A stretch of 64,000 nucleotides of DNA from the NCBI RefSeq assembly GCF_029338255.1, contig NZ_CP119787.1, forward strand, positions 496,001-560,000. The letters are read 5' to 3'. The translations under genes and the position numbers were made by a program. The notes beneath the pieces are model-generated. The model saw nothing but the letters and a program-made list of their open reading frames with translations. It searched no databases and was not told the origin of the DNA. The stretch is from Haloarcula halobia (GTDB taxonomy: Archaea; Halobacteriota; Halobacteria; Halobacteriales; Haloarculaceae). Positions 16,389 through 26,314 of this stretch are shown one piece after another; the first letter of the stretch is position 1; each line of letters starts with the position of its first letter.

Positions 16389-19045
16389 GAGATGTGAATC
16401 GCGGGTTTGTTCGGCCGGGCCTTCGTCGCTAGGTCGTCGCCCTCGCTCGCCCGGCGCACGGACACTTCGGCCCCGAACTCCTCGGTGAACAGCCAGGCGG
16501 CCTGCTCTAAGACCTGGAGCTCGCGCTCGCCGTCGACGATCGGTTCGAGGCCCGCCCCGTTCGCGGCGAGTTCGCCCGCGTACTCGGCGACCGCGTCGCC
16601 GTGGGCCGCGACACTCTCGTCGGCCATTATCTCGCCGACGATGGCGTCGTCGGGGTCGGCCGCGCGGGCGATCTCGTAAGCCCGGTACTTCCAGTCCTCG
16701 GCGACGACGACTTCGATCTCGTCGGGGTCCTCGATGTCGACCACGTCGGTGATGTCCCGGACGTCGCCCAGCGTCCGGCGGACGAGCTCGCGCTCGATGC
16801 GGTACTCCGAGACGTCCCGCAGCGCCTCGGGCCAGCGCGCCGTCGACACCAGTCCCTCCTCGTCGAGCAGGTGCCACAGCTCCTCGCCAAGGTAGGGGGC
16901 GATGGGCGCGACCAGCGCGGAAAGCGTCCGCAGGCCGCGGCTGTAGGCGAACCGGTAGGGCGTGTCGTAGCTCGCGTAGCGGCGCAGGAGGCTGGCAAAG
17001 CGCTGGAGCTCGCCGACGACGCGGTGGAACCGGAACCGCTCGTACTCGTCGGTGACGGCGGCGATGGTGCGGTCGATCTCCCGCTCGAGGTACGCGTCGT
17101 GGGGCTCGCTCTCGGTGCGGGCGTCGATGCCGTCGGCGTACTCGCTCACCAGCCGGTACAGCGTCTGCTGGAAGTCGTAGACGGCCGAGACGTCCTTGAC
17201 GGTCCACTCGAAGTCCTGGTTGGGGTGGGCCGCCGAGAGGACGAACAGCCGCGTCGTCTCCGCGCCGTACTCGTGGGGGGCGATGTCGTTGCCCTTCGAC
17301 TTTGACATCTTCTCGCCGCTGTGGAGCACCGTCCCCTGGTTGATGAGTCGCTCGACGGGCTCGCGCCGCTCGAGCAGGCCGATGTCGGCCAGCGCCCGCG
17401 TGAAAAAGCGGATGTACAGCAGGTGGAGGACGGCGTGTTCCTCGCCGCCGACGTAGACGTCCACCGGGAGCCACTCGTCGGCGGTCTCCTGGTCGAACGG
17501 GGCGTCCTCGAACTGCGGCGAGAGGTACCGCAGGAAGTACCACGAGGAGTCGACGAAGGTGTCCATCGTGTCCGTCTCGCGTTCCGCCGGCGCGCCGCAG
17601 TCGGGGCACTCGGTCCGCTTCCACTCTTCTGCCGCGTCAAGCGGGTTCCCGGTCGTCTGGACGTACTCGGGCAACTCGACGGGCAGGTCTTCGTCGGGCA
17701 CCGGCACGTGGCCACAGTCGTCACAGTGGACGACGGGGATGGGCGTGCCCCAGTAGCGCTGCCGGGAGATGAGCCAGTCCCGCAGGCGGTAGGTCGTCGC
17801 GGCGGTGGCAGCCTCGTGGTCCAGCAACCGGTCGCGGGCGGCGGTGCTCGCCAGGCCGTCGTACTCGCCGCTCGCGGTCAACATTCCGTCCTCGGTGAAC
17901 GGGGCGTCCGGCAGGGCCGTCCCGCTGCCGTCGACGGGTTCGACCACCTGCTCGACGGGCAGGCCCTGCTCCGTGGCGAAGGCGTGGTCACGCTCGTTGT
18001 GCGCGGGGACGCCCATGACCGCGCCCGTGCCCACGTCGTCTAGCACGTAGGCGGCGACGTACACCGGCAGTTCCTCGCCGGTGAACGGGTGGGTCGCGGT
18101 GAGTCCCGTCTCGACGCCGCTCAGGCCCGCGTCGTCGGTGGCGGCGACCGACTCGACGTACTCTGCAACCGCGTCGTCGCGGTCGGCCACCTCGCGAGCG
18201 ACGTCGTGGCCCGGCGAGAGCGCCAGGTAGGTCGCGCCGTAGACCGTATCCAGGCGCGTCGTGAACGCCTCGACGGTCGTCTCGACGCCCTCGCCCGCCA
18301 GCTCGAAGGCGACGCGGGCCCCCTCCGTCCGCCCGATCCAGTTGCGCTGGCTGTCGCGAACCCCCTCTGGCCACCCATCCAGGTCGTCGAGACCGTCGTA
18401 CAGCGCCTCGGCGTAGTCGGTGATGGTGAAGAACCACTGGTCGAGATCGCGCTGCTCGACGTCGGTCCCACAGCGCCAGCAGACCCCCTGGACGTGGGCG
18501 TGTGAGTGGTCGTGGTCGGCGTCGGCGGGCGTCTCGACCTGTGCGTCGGCCAGCACCGTCTCGCAGTCCGGACACCAGTTGACCGTCGCCGCGCCGTACT
18601 CGACGAGCCCCTCGTCGTAAAAGCGGGTAAAGAGCCACTGGTTCCACCGGTAGTACTCCGGGTCGCAGGTGGTTATCTCGCGGGACCAGTCGTATCCAAA
18701 GCCCATCTCCCGGAGGTCCGCGCGCATCCGGCTGATGCAGCTGCGGGTCCACGACTCGGGGTCGGTGTCGCGCTCGTAGGCCGCGTTCTCGGCCGGGAGG
18801 CCGAAGGCGTCCCACCCCATCGGATGGAGCACGTCGTCGCCGGCCATCCGCCGATAGCGGGCGTAGGCGTCCGTGATGGCGTAGTTGCGGATGTGACCCA
18901 TGTGCAGCGACCCCGACGTGTAGGGGAACATCCCCAGGACGTAGGTGGGGTCCTCGGCGTCGTCGGGGCACTCGTAGACGCCCTCTCGCTCCCAGACGTG
19001 TTGCCAGTACTCCTGGACCTGCGCGTGGTCGTACCGTCGGGACAT
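16385..19045 (-). CDS. leuS: Leucyl-tRNA synthetase
   Basis: Charges tRNA-Leu with leucine. The 886-aa class I synthetase has HMGH at residues 48-51 (HIGH motif) and KMSKSKGND near 578 (KMSKS), a zinc-finger-like WCPDCETV...CWRCG insertion, a CP1 editing domain (about 230-420) and an HCDDCGHV...CPDCGAP second zinc region. The catalytic body is of the bacterial LeuRS type ([14 protein letters not shown]). I recall that haloarchaeal LeuRS combine a bacterial body with an archaeal-like C-terminal tRNA-binding domain. ATG 19045 is the conserved start [14 protein letters not shown]. Convergent with the DUF5784-like gene. Confidence 0.95.
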   Translation of the reverse strand: MSRRYDHAQVQEYWQHVWEREGVYECPDDAEDPTYVLGMFPYTSGSLHMGHIRNYAITDAYARYRRMAGDDVLHPMGWDAFGLPAENAAYERDTDPESWTRSCISRMRADLREMGFGYDWSREITTCDPEYYRWNQWLFTRFYDEGLVEYGAATVNWCPDCETVLADAQVETPADADHDHSHAHVQGVCWRCGTDVEQRDLDQWFFTITDYAEALYDGLDDLDGWPEGVRDSQRNWIGRTEGARVAFELAGEGVETTVEAFTTRLDTVYGATYLALSPGHDVAREVADRDDAVAEYVESVAATDDAGLSGVETGLTATHPFTGEELPVYVAAYVLDDVGTGAVMGVPAHNERDHAFATEQGLPVEQVVEPVDGSGTALPDAPFTEDGMLTASGEYDGLASTAARDRLLDHEAATAATTYRLRDWLISRQRYWGTPIPVVHCDDCGHVPVPDEDLPVELPEYVQTTGNPLDAAEEWKRTECPDCGAPAERETDTMDTFVDSSWYFLRYLSPQFEDAPFDQETADEWLPVDVYVGGEEHAVLHLLYIRFFTRALADIGLLERREPVERLINQGTVLHSGEKMSKSKGNDIAPHEYGAETTRLFVLSAAHPNQDFEWTVKDVSAVYDFQQTLYRLVSEYADGIDARTESEPHDAYLEREIDRTIAAVTDEYERFRFHRVVGELQRFASLLRRYASYDTPYRFAYSRGLRTLSALVAPIAPYLGEELWHLLDEEGLVSTARWPEALRDVSEYRIERELVRRTLGDVRDITDVVDIEDPDEIEVVVAEDWKYRAYEIARAADPDDAIVGEIMADESVAAHGDAVAEYAGELAANGAGLEPIVDGERELQVLEQAAWLFTEEFGAEVSVRRASEGDDLATKARPNKPAIHIS

Positions 19046-19123
19046 TCGATACCTCGGTGTGGGTCGGGGTGACACATGAGTGTTCGGCTACGGCGCCCCC
19101 ACCCGGCCTCCGCTCGCGAACCC

Positions 19124-19187
19124 TTATGCCTGCCGGGCGTGAACCGCCCTGGCAATGACCGAATACGGACCGCGCCGGGGTGACTGA
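19124..19187 (+). promoter_or_regulatory. Promoter and 10-codon upstream ORF over the PiT start
   Basis: TTATGC at 19124-19129 lies 26 nt before ATG 19155, so a leaderless transcript would start there. That ATG opens a 10-codon frame ending in TGA 19185-19187, which overlaps the GTG 19180 of the transporter in the +1 frame. This is the same arrangement as at the antiporter gene (4667/4680). Confidence 0.45.
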
Positions 19188-20400
19188 CGCCGTGGTCGAT
19201 GTCGTCTTCTGGGTGCTGGTCGCCCTCGCGACGGTGACCGGCCTCGTGACCGCCTGGGCGCTCGGCGCCAACAGCAACTCGCCGCCCTTCGCTCCCGCTA
19301 TCGGCGCGAACGCCATCTCGACGATGCGGGCCGCCTTCCTCATCGGCATCCTCGCGGCCGCCGGGGCACTCACGCAGGGCGGCAGCATCTCCGAGACCGT
19401 CGGTGCGGGGCTCATCGGCGACGCCTCGATCACCTCGCTGGCGGCGACGGCCGGCCTGCTGACCGCGACGCTGTTCATGGCCTTCGGCGTCTACACCGGC
19501 TACCCGGTCCCGGCGGCGTTCGCGACGACGGGCGCGATGGTCGGCGTCGGCCTCTCGCTGGGGGGTACGCCGGTCTTCGACACCTACCGGCGCATCGGCC
19601 TGTTCTGGGTACTGGTGCCCCCCGTCTCGGGTGGCCTGGCCTACCTCACGGCGACGCTCCTGCGCCGCGACGACATCCCCGAGACGGTGGGCGTGCCGCT
19701 GCTCGCGGCCGTCGTCGGCGGCATCGTCGCCAACGTCGAACTGAGCGTGATTCCCGCGCCGCCCGGCGCCACGCAGAACTCGCTGGCCGGCGCCCTGGCG
19801 ATGGCCGTGCCAGCACCCGCCGTCGGGGGCGTCGACCCCGTCGTCGTCGCGGCGACGCTCCTGCTCGCGGCGGTCAGCTTCGCCTTCATCCGCCGGCGCA
19901 CCCGGCAGTCCGTCGACCGCGGCATCAAGACGTTCCTGGTCGTGTTGGGCAGCGTCGTCGCCTTCTCCAGTGGCGGGAGCCAGGTCGGCCTGGCCACGGG
20001 GCCACTGGAGAACCTCTACCGGGCCGAACTGGGCGCGCCGGCGCTCGTCCTGCTGGGCATCGGCGCCACCGGCATCCTCGGCGGGGCGTGGATGGGCGCG
20101 CCGCGACTGCTCCAGGCGACCTCCCGCGAGTACGCTCAGCTGGGGGTCAGACGCTCCATCGCGGCGCTCGTCCCCGGCTTCATCATCGCCCAGCTGGCCA
20201 TCGCGCTGGGCATCCCCATCTCGTTCAACAACATCATCATCTCGGGGGTCATCGGCGGCGGCCTCGCCGGCGGCTCCGCCGGCGTCTCGCGGCGCAAGAT
20301 CGGCGTGACAATCGGCTTCTGGCTCGTCACGCTCGTGACGTCGGTCGTCGTCGGATTCGGTCTCTACCGCGTGTTCTCGACGGTGCTGGGCATCTCCTGA
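19180..20400 (+). CDS. PiT-family inorganic phosphate transporter (first copy)
   Basis: A 406-aa inner-membrane carrier of the PHO4/PiT family, taking up phosphate with a cation. The PiT signatures appear twice, as expected from its internal duplication: WALGANSNSPPFAPAIGANA at residues 24-43 and VAFSSGGSQVGLATGPLENL in the second half. About ten hydrophobic segments, with a short cytoplasmic loop RRRTRQSVDRG. GTG 19180 is the only start preserving the first helix. A second, diverged PiT gene lies at 43397 in this window. Confidence 0.85.
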   Translation: MTDAVVDVVFWVLVALATVTGLVTAWALGANSNSPPFAPAIGANAISTMRAAFLIGILAAAGALTQGGSISETVGAGLIGDASITSLAATAGLLTATLFMAFGVYTGYPVPAAFATTGAMVGVGLSLGGTPVFDTYRRIGLFWVLVPPVSGGLAYLTATLLRRDDIPETVGVPLLAAVVGGIVANVELSVIPAPPGATQNSLAGALAMAVPAPAVGGVDPVVVAATLLLAAVSFAFIRRRTRQSVDRGIKTFLVVLGSVVAFSSGGSQVGLATGPLENLYRAELGAPALVLLGIGATGILGGAWMGAPRLLQATSREYAQLGVRRSIAALVPGFIIAQLAIALGIPISFNNIIISGVIGGGLAGGSAGVSRRKIGVTIGFWLVTLVTSVVVGFGLYRVFSTVLGIS

Positions 20401-20417
20401 GGCTCCCTGTCCCGTGA

Positions 20418-20849
20418 CTACCGGACGACCGTCACCGTCACGGGCGCCTCGCTGACGACGCTGGTCGCCACCGTCCCGAGCAACCGCCGGGCGATCTCGT
20501 GGCGCTCGCCGCCGTGGCCGCCCATCACCACCTGGTCGACGTCGTTGTCCTCGACGAACGAGAGGATGGTCTCGGCGGGGTCGCCCGTCTCGACGGCCGT
20601 CTCGACGGTCCGGTCGGCGTCGGCCGCACGGCGCTGTGCACGCTCGACGAGTCGCTCGGCACGCTGGCGGGCGTTCGTCTCCCGCTCCGTGCCCGCTCCG
20701 AGGACGCCGCCCTCACTCATCCCCTCGTCCAGCGGCGTGACCACGTTCAGCACCGTCACCCGGCAGTCGAAGGTGTCCAGCGCGTGGACGAGCGCCTCGT
20801 CGGCCAGCGGCGAGCCGTCCAGCGGGACCAGTACGTGCGATGGGGCCAT
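20418..20849 (-). CDS. UspA universal stress protein
   Basis: A 143-aa Usp domain protein. MSEQ-like start HVLVPLDGSPLADEAL and the C-terminal ATP-binding pattern VMGGHGGERHEIARRLLGTV followed by SVVSEAPVTVTVVR show the G-2x-G-9x-G(S/T) region. Probably a nucleotide-binding stress protein; the target is unknown. Convergent with the PiT gene and separated from hisI by a repeat element. Confidence 0.88.
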   Translation of the reverse strand: MAPSHVLVPLDGSPLADEALVHALDTFDCRVTVLNVVTPLDEGMSEGGVLGAGTERETNARQRAERLVERAQRRAADADRTVETAVETGDPAETILSFVEDNDVDQVVMGGHGGERHEIARRLLGTVATSVVSEAPVTVTVVR

Positions 20850-20928
20850 ACTCGAACTGGTGGACGGAGGTACAAGTAGCCATGCCCCTAGCAGTGGTTT
20901 CTGGTTACGCGGAGTAGAACGCTGACAG

Positions 20929-21082
20929 CCAGAAAGCCCCCTCGTTCTCAACTCCCGCGGCTCGCTGCGCGCGCTTCGCGTGCCTGCTTCGCCGGGGTTC
21001 GTTGAGAACTCGTCCCCTTTCACTCCCGCCCATGCCGGCTGATAATCCGGCGTCGGGTGGGACTGAGCGCGGGGGCTTTCTG
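20929..21082 (-). repeat. Structured dispersed repeat, copy 1
   Basis: A 154-bp unit bounded by perfect 12-bp inverted ends CAGAAAGCCCCC (20930-20941) and GGGGGCTTTCTG (21071-21082). Inside are a 9-bp inverted repeat GTTCTCAAC (20944-20952) / GTTGAGAAC (21001-21009) and a short GCCGG/CCGGC hairpin (21034-21051). Read on the minus strand it contains GGGCGGGAGTGAAAGGGG, then the stem, then GGGGGCTTTCTGG, the same order of boxes as the copy at 41964-42135. It fills most of the gap between uspA and hisI. It could be a transposon-derived miniature element or a structured RNA. Confidence 0.6.
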
Positions 21083-21167
21083 ACTGTTCATATCCAAACC
21101 AACTGAATCACGCACCACTCCTAGCCCTGTCACAAGACCTATCTTCCGGACGGGCCTCCGACCGAGT

Positions 21168-21530
21168 ATGACCGACGTGGACCTCGCGTTCGACGGGCAG
21201 GCGTACATTCCCGCCGTCGCCCAGGACGCCGAGACCGGCGAAGTACTCATGCTCGCCTACGTCACCGAGGCGGCGCTGGAACGGACCCGCGAGACCGGCT
21301 ACGCCCACTACTACTCCCGGAGCCGCGACGAGCTCTGGAAGAAAGGCGCCACCAGCGGCCACACCCAGGCAATCGAGGAGGTCCGCGTCGACTGCGACGG
21401 CGACGCCCTGCTCTATCTCGTCGACCAGACCGGCGGCGCCTGCCACACCGGCTACGAGTCGTGTTTCTACCGGACCGTCGACGGCGATGAGGTCGGCGAA
21501 CAGGTGTTCGATCCCGACGACGTCTACTGA
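21168..21530 (+). CDS. hisI: Phosphoribosyl-AMP cyclohydrolase HisI
   Basis: Third step of histidine synthesis, opening the adenine ring of phosphoribosyl-AMP. The 120-aa protein has all family marks: [46 protein letters not shown] and the zinc-binding [12 protein letters not shown] with the upstream Cys. A TATA-like CCTATCTT about 26 nt before the ATG points to leaderless transcription. The next gene starts 4 bp after the stop and probably shares the transcript. Confidence 0.95.
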   Translation: MTDVDLAFDGQAYIPAVAQDAETGEVLMLAYVTEAALERTRETGYAHYYSRSRDELWKKGATSGHTQAIEEVRVDCDGDALLYLVDQTGGACHTGYESCFYRTVDGDEVGEQVFDPDDVY

Positions 21531-21534
21531 ATCG

Positions 21535-22653
21535 ATGGCCGACTCCGACGCCGTCAGAGAGCTAGAGGCCGCCGCCCGCGAGTACGAGACCGCAAGCGAA
21601 CGCGTCGAGGACGTCGGCCGGGAGCGCCTGGCGACCTGCCGGGAGATATACCGGGAGTTCCGCGACCTGCTGGACCGCTACGAGGAGACGGCGACGGGCA
21701 GCGGGAACTTCCAGGCGTTCACCGAGTTCCAGGGCGCCGTCGCGTCGCTGACCGCCGATCTGGACGACGACCTCCCGGAGCGCGAGACCTTCGAGGCCGT
21801 CGACGAGGCCCTCCAGAAGCGACGGCTCACCGAGGCCGACTTCGAGCGGGCCCGCCGTGACCTCGAACCCGTCGCTGACCTCGTCGCGCGTCTCGACGAC
21901 CTCGAGGCGGCCCGGGAGGCCTCCCGCAAGGCGCGCCGGGACGCGCGGCGTCGCCTCGACGACCTCGAGTCCCGCATCGCGGACCTCGAGCGCCTCCAGC
22001 GCCTGGGCGAGGCGGATCTGGACGCCCCGGTCGAGGCGCTGCGCGACCCCATCGAGGCCTACAACGAGTCCGTCCGCGAGGCGTTCCGGGCGTTCCGTAG
22101 CGAGCAGTCGGCCCGCGAGGTGCTGGAGACGGTGGCGCGGGCCGACGCCTATCCGCTGGTATCGTTCCGGCCCCCGCCCGAGGACCTGCTCGAGTACGTC
22201 CGGACCCACGAGGCCGGCGCGGAACCCGTCCCGAGGCTGCTCGAGTACGCCGACTATTCGACCTCGAAGCTCGACCACTACGTCGACGACACGGCCGCGC
22301 TCAAGCGCGCCGTCGCGACCCGGCAGACGTACCTCGAGCGCCTCGACGCGGGGCCGGTGACCGTCGACTGGCCGCCCCCGCCCGCCGACCACCTGGTCTG
22401 GGTCACCCGTGCCTACCAGTCGGTCGTCGTCCGTTTCGCCGACGAACCGGTCGTGGCCCGCCTCCGCGAGGTCCGGGCGCTCTCCCGCCGGGACGACTAC
22501 GCGCGGCTCCGGGACAGCGCGCTCGCCCGGGACCAGCTCACCGAGGCCGAGCGGGCCCGACTCGAGAGCGGGGCCGTCGAGCGCGACCTGGCGGCCGCCC
22601 GCGAGGAGCGTGACGCCATCGAGGCGGCCCTGGAGCAATACGACTCGCTGTGA
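21535..22653 (+). CDS. Conserved haloarchaeal coiled-coil protein
   Basis: A 372-aa, strongly charged protein with long heptad-like helices (residues 1-150 and 320-372, rich in Arg/Glu/Leu/Ala), no signal and no membrane segment. A more globular middle contains YPLVSFRPPPEDLLEYV. I recall such proteins as DUF7118 in haloarchaea; function unknown. ATG 21535 (MADSDAVREL) begins 4 bp after hisI, so it is likely in the hisI operon. Confidence 0.75.
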   Translation: MADSDAVRELEAAAREYETASERVEDVGRERLATCREIYREFRDLLDRYEETATGSGNFQAFTEFQGAVASLTADLDDDLPERETFEAVDEALQKRRLTEADFERARRDLEPVADLVARLDDLEAAREASRKARRDARRRLDDLESRIADLERLQRLGEADLDAPVEALRDPIEAYNESVREAFRAFRSEQSAREVLETVARADAYPLVSFRPPPEDLLEYVRTHEAGAEPVPRLLEYADYSTSKLDHYVDDTAALKRAVATRQTYLERLDAGPVTVDWPPPPADHLVWVTRAYQSVVVRFADEPVVARLREVRALSRRDDYARLRDSALARDQLTEAERARLESGAVERDLAAAREERDAIEAALEQYDSL

Positions 22654-22687
22654 CTGCCGGCGACCCACTGCCCCGACCGCACCGGCG

Positions 22688-24055
22688 CTACGACCGGGCG
22701 ACGTCCACGAGTTCGTCCGCGAGCGACCGGGCCCGGTCGACGTCCCGGGCCTCGGCGTACACCCGGACGACGGGTTCGGTCCCCGAGGGGCGGGCCAGCA
22801 CCCAGGCGTCGCCGTAGTCGAGTCGCCAGCCGTCGGTCGTATCGAGATCCGCGGCGGCGTCGGTGGCGTGGGCCTCGATGCAGTCGAGCATCGCCTCGCG
22901 CTCGGCCTCGTCCTCGTACTCGAGGGCGCGCCTGACGGTGTGGTAGTCGCTGTACGGCTCGACCAGTTCGCTGGCCGGCCGCTCCGCGACCAGTTCGCAG
23001 AACCGCGCGGCCGTGTACGCGCCGTCCCGGGCGATGCGATAGCGCGGGAAGAAGAGCCCGCCGTTGCCCTCGCCCGCGATGGGGACCGACTCGCCGGCCG
23101 CCGTCAGGTCACGGATGCGACTGACGATGTTCGTCGACCCGATGGGCGACAGCGAGAGGGCCGCGCCGGCGTCCTCGACGACGTCGACGAGGCGCTGTGA
23201 GGCGTTGACCGCCGAGACGACGGTGTCGCCGGCGTCGAGTTCCGCCGCCGCGAGCGCCGCGAGCGAGCTCTCGCCGGGGACGTGGCGACCCCGCTCGTCG
23301 ACGAATATCGCGCGGTCGGCGTCCCCGTCGTGGGCGACGCCCAGGTCGGCACCCGTCGACTCGACGTACGCCCGCAGGTCCCCCAGGGTCTCCGCGACGG
23401 GTTCGGGGTTCCGGCCGGGGAAGTGGCCGTCAGGCTGGGCGTGGACGGTGTGGACCGTACAGCCCAGTTCGCGAAAGAGGTCCGGGCTGACCAGCGATCC
23501 TGCACCGTGGCCGGGGTCGACGACGACGGTGAGGTCGGCGGCGGCGATCCGCTCGGCGTCGACGGCCGCGACGACCGCCTCGCGGTAGGTCCGCCGGGCC
23601 GACTCGACCCGGCGAGCCGTCCCGGTCTCCGCCCAGCCCACGTGTGTCACCGCGTCTTCGGCGAGCGTCGTCTCGATGCGGTTCAGCGCGTCACGCGTGA
23701 GGCCAACGCCGTCGGCGCCGACGACCTTGACGCCGTTGTAGGCGGGCGGGTTGTGGCTGGCGGTCACCATCAGCCCCGGCACCCCCGTCCGCTCGCAGTA
23801 GGCCTGCAGGGCGGGCGTGGGGACGATTCCGAGCCGGTCGACGTCGAGCCCGAGGCTCGTCAGGCCGCTGGTGGCGGCGTCGGCGAAGGTCTGGCCGGTC
23901 GTCCGGGTGTCCCGGCCGACGGTGACCCGGTCGTGGTCGTCGGCCCAGGCGCTCCCGGCCGCCTGTGCGATCTGCATGACGAACCGGGGTGTCAGGTCCG
24001 CCCCCGCGACCCCCCGGACGCCGCTCGAGCCGAAGACGTGCATTCGAACGGTCAT
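22688..24055 (-). CDS. glmM: Phosphoglucosamine mutase-like phosphohexomutase
   Basis: Alpha-D-phosphohexomutase, probably interconverting glucosamine-6-P and glucosamine-1-P for UDP-GlcNAc synthesis. The 455-aa protein has the four expected domains: substrate start FGSSGVRGVAG, phosphoserine loop MVTASHNPPAYNG (Ser near residue 97), metal loop AHDGDADRAIFVD and sugar loop GEGNGGLFFP, with the C-terminal phosphate loop RPSGTEPVVRVYAEA. The paralogue identity (glmM versus pmm/pgm) cannot be fixed by eye. ATG 24055 or 24043 are both possible starts. Confidence 0.85.
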   Translation of the reverse strand: MTVRMHVFGSSGVRGVAGADLTPRFVMQIAQAAGSAWADDHDRVTVGRDTRTTGQTFADAATSGLTSLGLDVDRLGIVPTPALQAYCERTGVPGLMVTASHNPPAYNGVKVVGADGVGLTRDALNRIETTLAEDAVTHVGWAETGTARRVESARRTYREAVVAAVDAERIAAADLTVVVDPGHGAGSLVSPDLFRELGCTVHTVHAQPDGHFPGRNPEPVAETLGDLRAYVESTGADLGVAHDGDADRAIFVDERGRHVPGESSLAALAAAELDAGDTVVSAVNASQRLVDVVEDAGAALSLSPIGSTNIVSRIRDLTAAGESVPIAGEGNGGLFFPRYRIARDGAYTAARFCELVAERPASELVEPYSDYHTVRRALEYEDEAEREAMLDCIEAHATDAAADLDTTDGWRLDYGDAWVLARPSGTEPVVRVYAEARDVDRARSLADELVDVARS

Positions 24056-24166
24056 CTGTGCCCGACTGGCTTAGAAATGTCGACGTTTCACCCCTCGTGT
24101 CAGCGGTCCAGCAGGCGCCGGACCGATTCCAATGGGTATTAGCCGCGGCGTCGACGAGAGTGGCGT

Positions 24167-24712
24167 ATGGCCACCGACGCACTCATCGAGGCGCTTCGCG
24201 ACGCCGACGCGGTGAAGTTCGGCGAGTTCGAGCTCTCCCACGGCGGCACCTCGAACTACTACGTCGACAAGTACGTCTTCGAGACGAACCCCCGCTGTCT
24301 CGAACTCATCGCCGCGGCCTTCGCCGAGCGACTCGACGGGACGAAACTCGCGGGCGTCGCCCTGGGCGCGGTCCCGCTCGTGGCGGTCACCAGCGTCGAG
24401 ACGGGCCTCCCCTACGTCATCGCGCGCAAGCAGGCCAAGGCGTACGGCACCGGCAACCGCATCGAGGGCGACCTGCAGGAGGGCGAGGCGGTCGTCATCA
24501 TCGAGGACATCGCCACCACCGGCCAGAGCGCTGTCGACGCCGCCGAGGCCCTGCGCGAGGCCGGCGCCGTCGTCGAGCGCGTCCTGGTCGTCGTCGACCG
24601 GGAGGAGGGCGCCCGCGAGAACCTCGCCGAGCACGGCCTCGAACTCGAATCGCTCGTGACCGCCTCCGACCTGCTCGCGGACGCGCCGGCCGACGTCGAC
24701 GTCGACGCGTAA
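24167..24712 (+). CDS. pyrE: Orotate phosphoribosyltransferase
   Basis: Makes orotidine-5'-phosphate from orotate and PRPP in pyrimidine synthesis. The 181-aa protein carries the PRPP loop [14 protein letters not shown], the flexible [19 protein letters not shown] catalytic loop (Lys residues) and [19 protein letters not shown]. This is the haloarchaeal PyrE2-like form. It is upstream of a purine permease gene on the same strand, 100 bp apart with its own promoter. Confidence 0.93.
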   Translation: MATDALIEALRDADAVKFGEFELSHGGTSNYYVDKYVFETNPRCLELIAAAFAERLDGTKLAGVALGAVPLVAVTSVETGLPYVIARKQAKAYGTGNRIEGDLQEGEAVVIIEDIATTGQSAVDAAEALREAGAVVERVLVVVDREEGARENLAEHGLELESLVTASDLLADAPADVDVDA

Positions 24713-24812
24713 CTGACAGACGGCACCGGCGAGGTTCCGGAACAGTCGCTGAAACGACTATTTTCGAGCGGTCTCGCCACGTTTATGCCCCGTTACCGTG
24801 AGTTTCGCACAA

Positions 24813-26249
24813 ATGGCGAGCACACTGGAGCAGTTGTTCAACATAGACGAGCACGACACCGACGTCAGGACCGAGGTCCTGGCGGGGGTGACGACGTTCC
24901 TGACGATGAGCTACATCGTCTTCCTCAACCCGGTCATCCTGACGGCGTTCCCCGACGACAACACCCCGGGCGGCATCGCCATCGACGGCTTCTCTCCCCC
25001 GGAGGTCCTGCAGATGCTTGCGGTCGTCACCATCCTCTCGTCGGTGGTGGCGATGCTGGTGATGGCCTTCTACGCCAACCGGCCCTTTGGCCTCGCGCCA
25101 GGCCTGGGCCTGAACGCCTTCTTTGCCATCACGGTCATCGGCGTGCTGGGCGTCCCGTGGCAGACGGCGCTGGCCGCCATCGTCGTCGAAGGGATCCTCT
25201 TCGTCGCGCTGACCGCTGTCGGCGCCCGCGAGTACGTCATCCAGCTGTTCCCCGAACCGGTGAAGTTCGCCGTCGGGACCGGTATCGGACTGTTCCTTGC
25301 CATCATCGGCCTGGACGCGATGGGCATCGTCGTCGACGACCCGGCGACGCTCGTGGGCCTGGGCAGCATCGCCAGCGACCCCGTCGCCATCCTCTCGGTG
25401 CTCGGCCTGTTCCTGACTTTCGTCCTCTACGCCGCGGGTATCCGGGGCTCTATCGTCGCCGGCATCTTGCTGACGACGGTGCTGGGCGCCGTCGTGACGT
25501 TCCTCGGGATGGCCGAACCCGGCGTGCTGGCGACCGATGCCGTCCGCAACGGCGGCTTCGACGCATCGCGACTCGCCTCGGCGCAGTACGACATCACGCC
25601 GCTCGCCGGCGCGTTCGTCGCCGGCTTCGGCCAGGTCGAGGCGTTCTCCTTTGCCCTCATCGTCTTCACGTTCTTCTTCGTCGACTTCTTCGACACCGCG
25701 GGCACGCTGGTCGGCGTCGGCCAGGCAGGCGGCTTCCTCGACGAGGACGGTGACTTCCCGGACATCGACAAGCCCCTGATGGCCGACGCCGTCGGCACCA
25801 CCGTCGGCGGGATGCTCGGCACCTCGACGGTGACGACGTACATCGAGTCCGCGACCGGTGTCGAGGAGGGCGGCCGCACCGGACTCACCGCCCTCGTCGT
25901 CGCTGGGCTCTTTCTGGCCTCGCTGGCCGTCGTCCCGCTGGCGACGGCGATCCCGCTCTATGCCTCCCACATCGCGCTGGTCGTCGTCGCCGTCCTGCTG
26001 ATGCGCAACATCGTCGACATCCAGTGGGACGACTTCGCCCACGCCGTCCCGGCCGGCCTGACCATCATGGTGATGCCGTTCACCTACTCCATCGCCTACG
26101 GTATCGCCGCCGGCATCGTCTCCTATCCCATCGTCAAGACCGCCCAGGGCGAGTTCGACGACGTGCTGGTCGGCCAGTGGGTGCTGGCCGCGGCCTTCGT
26201 CGTCTACTTCGTCGTCCGCACCGGCGGTGTCCTCCAGACGGCGGTCTGA
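24813..26249 (+). CDS. AzgA/PbuG-type purine permease (NCS2-like)
   Basis: A 478-aa polytopic membrane protein of the COG2252 guanine/hypoxanthine/adenine permease group. Motifs are VLAGVTTFLTMSYIVFLNP near the start, NRPFGLAPGLGLNAFF (substrate-site region) and FDTAGTLVGVG in the second half, with about 13 hydrophobic segments. A TATA box TTTATG at 24781-24786 lies 29 nt before ATG 24813, so that start is preferred to GTG 24798. Being next to pyrE, it fits nucleobase salvage. Confidence 0.88.
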   Translation: MASTLEQLFNIDEHDTDVRTEVLAGVTTFLTMSYIVFLNPVILTAFPDDNTPGGIAIDGFSPPEVLQMLAVVTILSSVVAMLVMAFYANRPFGLAPGLGLNAFFAITVIGVLGVPWQTALAAIVVEGILFVALTAVGAREYVIQLFPEPVKFAVGTGIGLFLAIIGLDAMGIVVDDPATLVGLGSIASDPVAILSVLGLFLTFVLYAAGIRGSIVAGILLTTVLGAVVTFLGMAEPGVLATDAVRNGGFDASRLASAQYDITPLAGAFVAGFGQVEAFSFALIVFTFFFVDFFDTAGTLVGVGQAGGFLDEDGDFPDIDKPLMADAVGTTVGGMLGTSTVTTYIESATGVEEGGRTGLTALVVAGLFLASLAVVPLATAIPLYASHIALVVVAVLLMRNIVDIQWDDFAHAVPAGLTIMVMPFTYSIAYGIAAGIVSYPIVKTAQGEFDDVLVGQWVLAAAFVVYFVVRTGGVLQTAV

Positions 26250-26314
26250 CGGCGCTGCACACACCGGACACAGCACCGACGCGCTTTTTCCGCTGGCAGG
26301 ACTAGACACGGCCG

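Noticed and set aside
15426-17624. A 732-codon frame antisense to the DUF5784-like gene and overlapping leuS
   Set aside because: It is a shadow frame without motifs; the leuS and DUF5784-like frames have conserved signatures.
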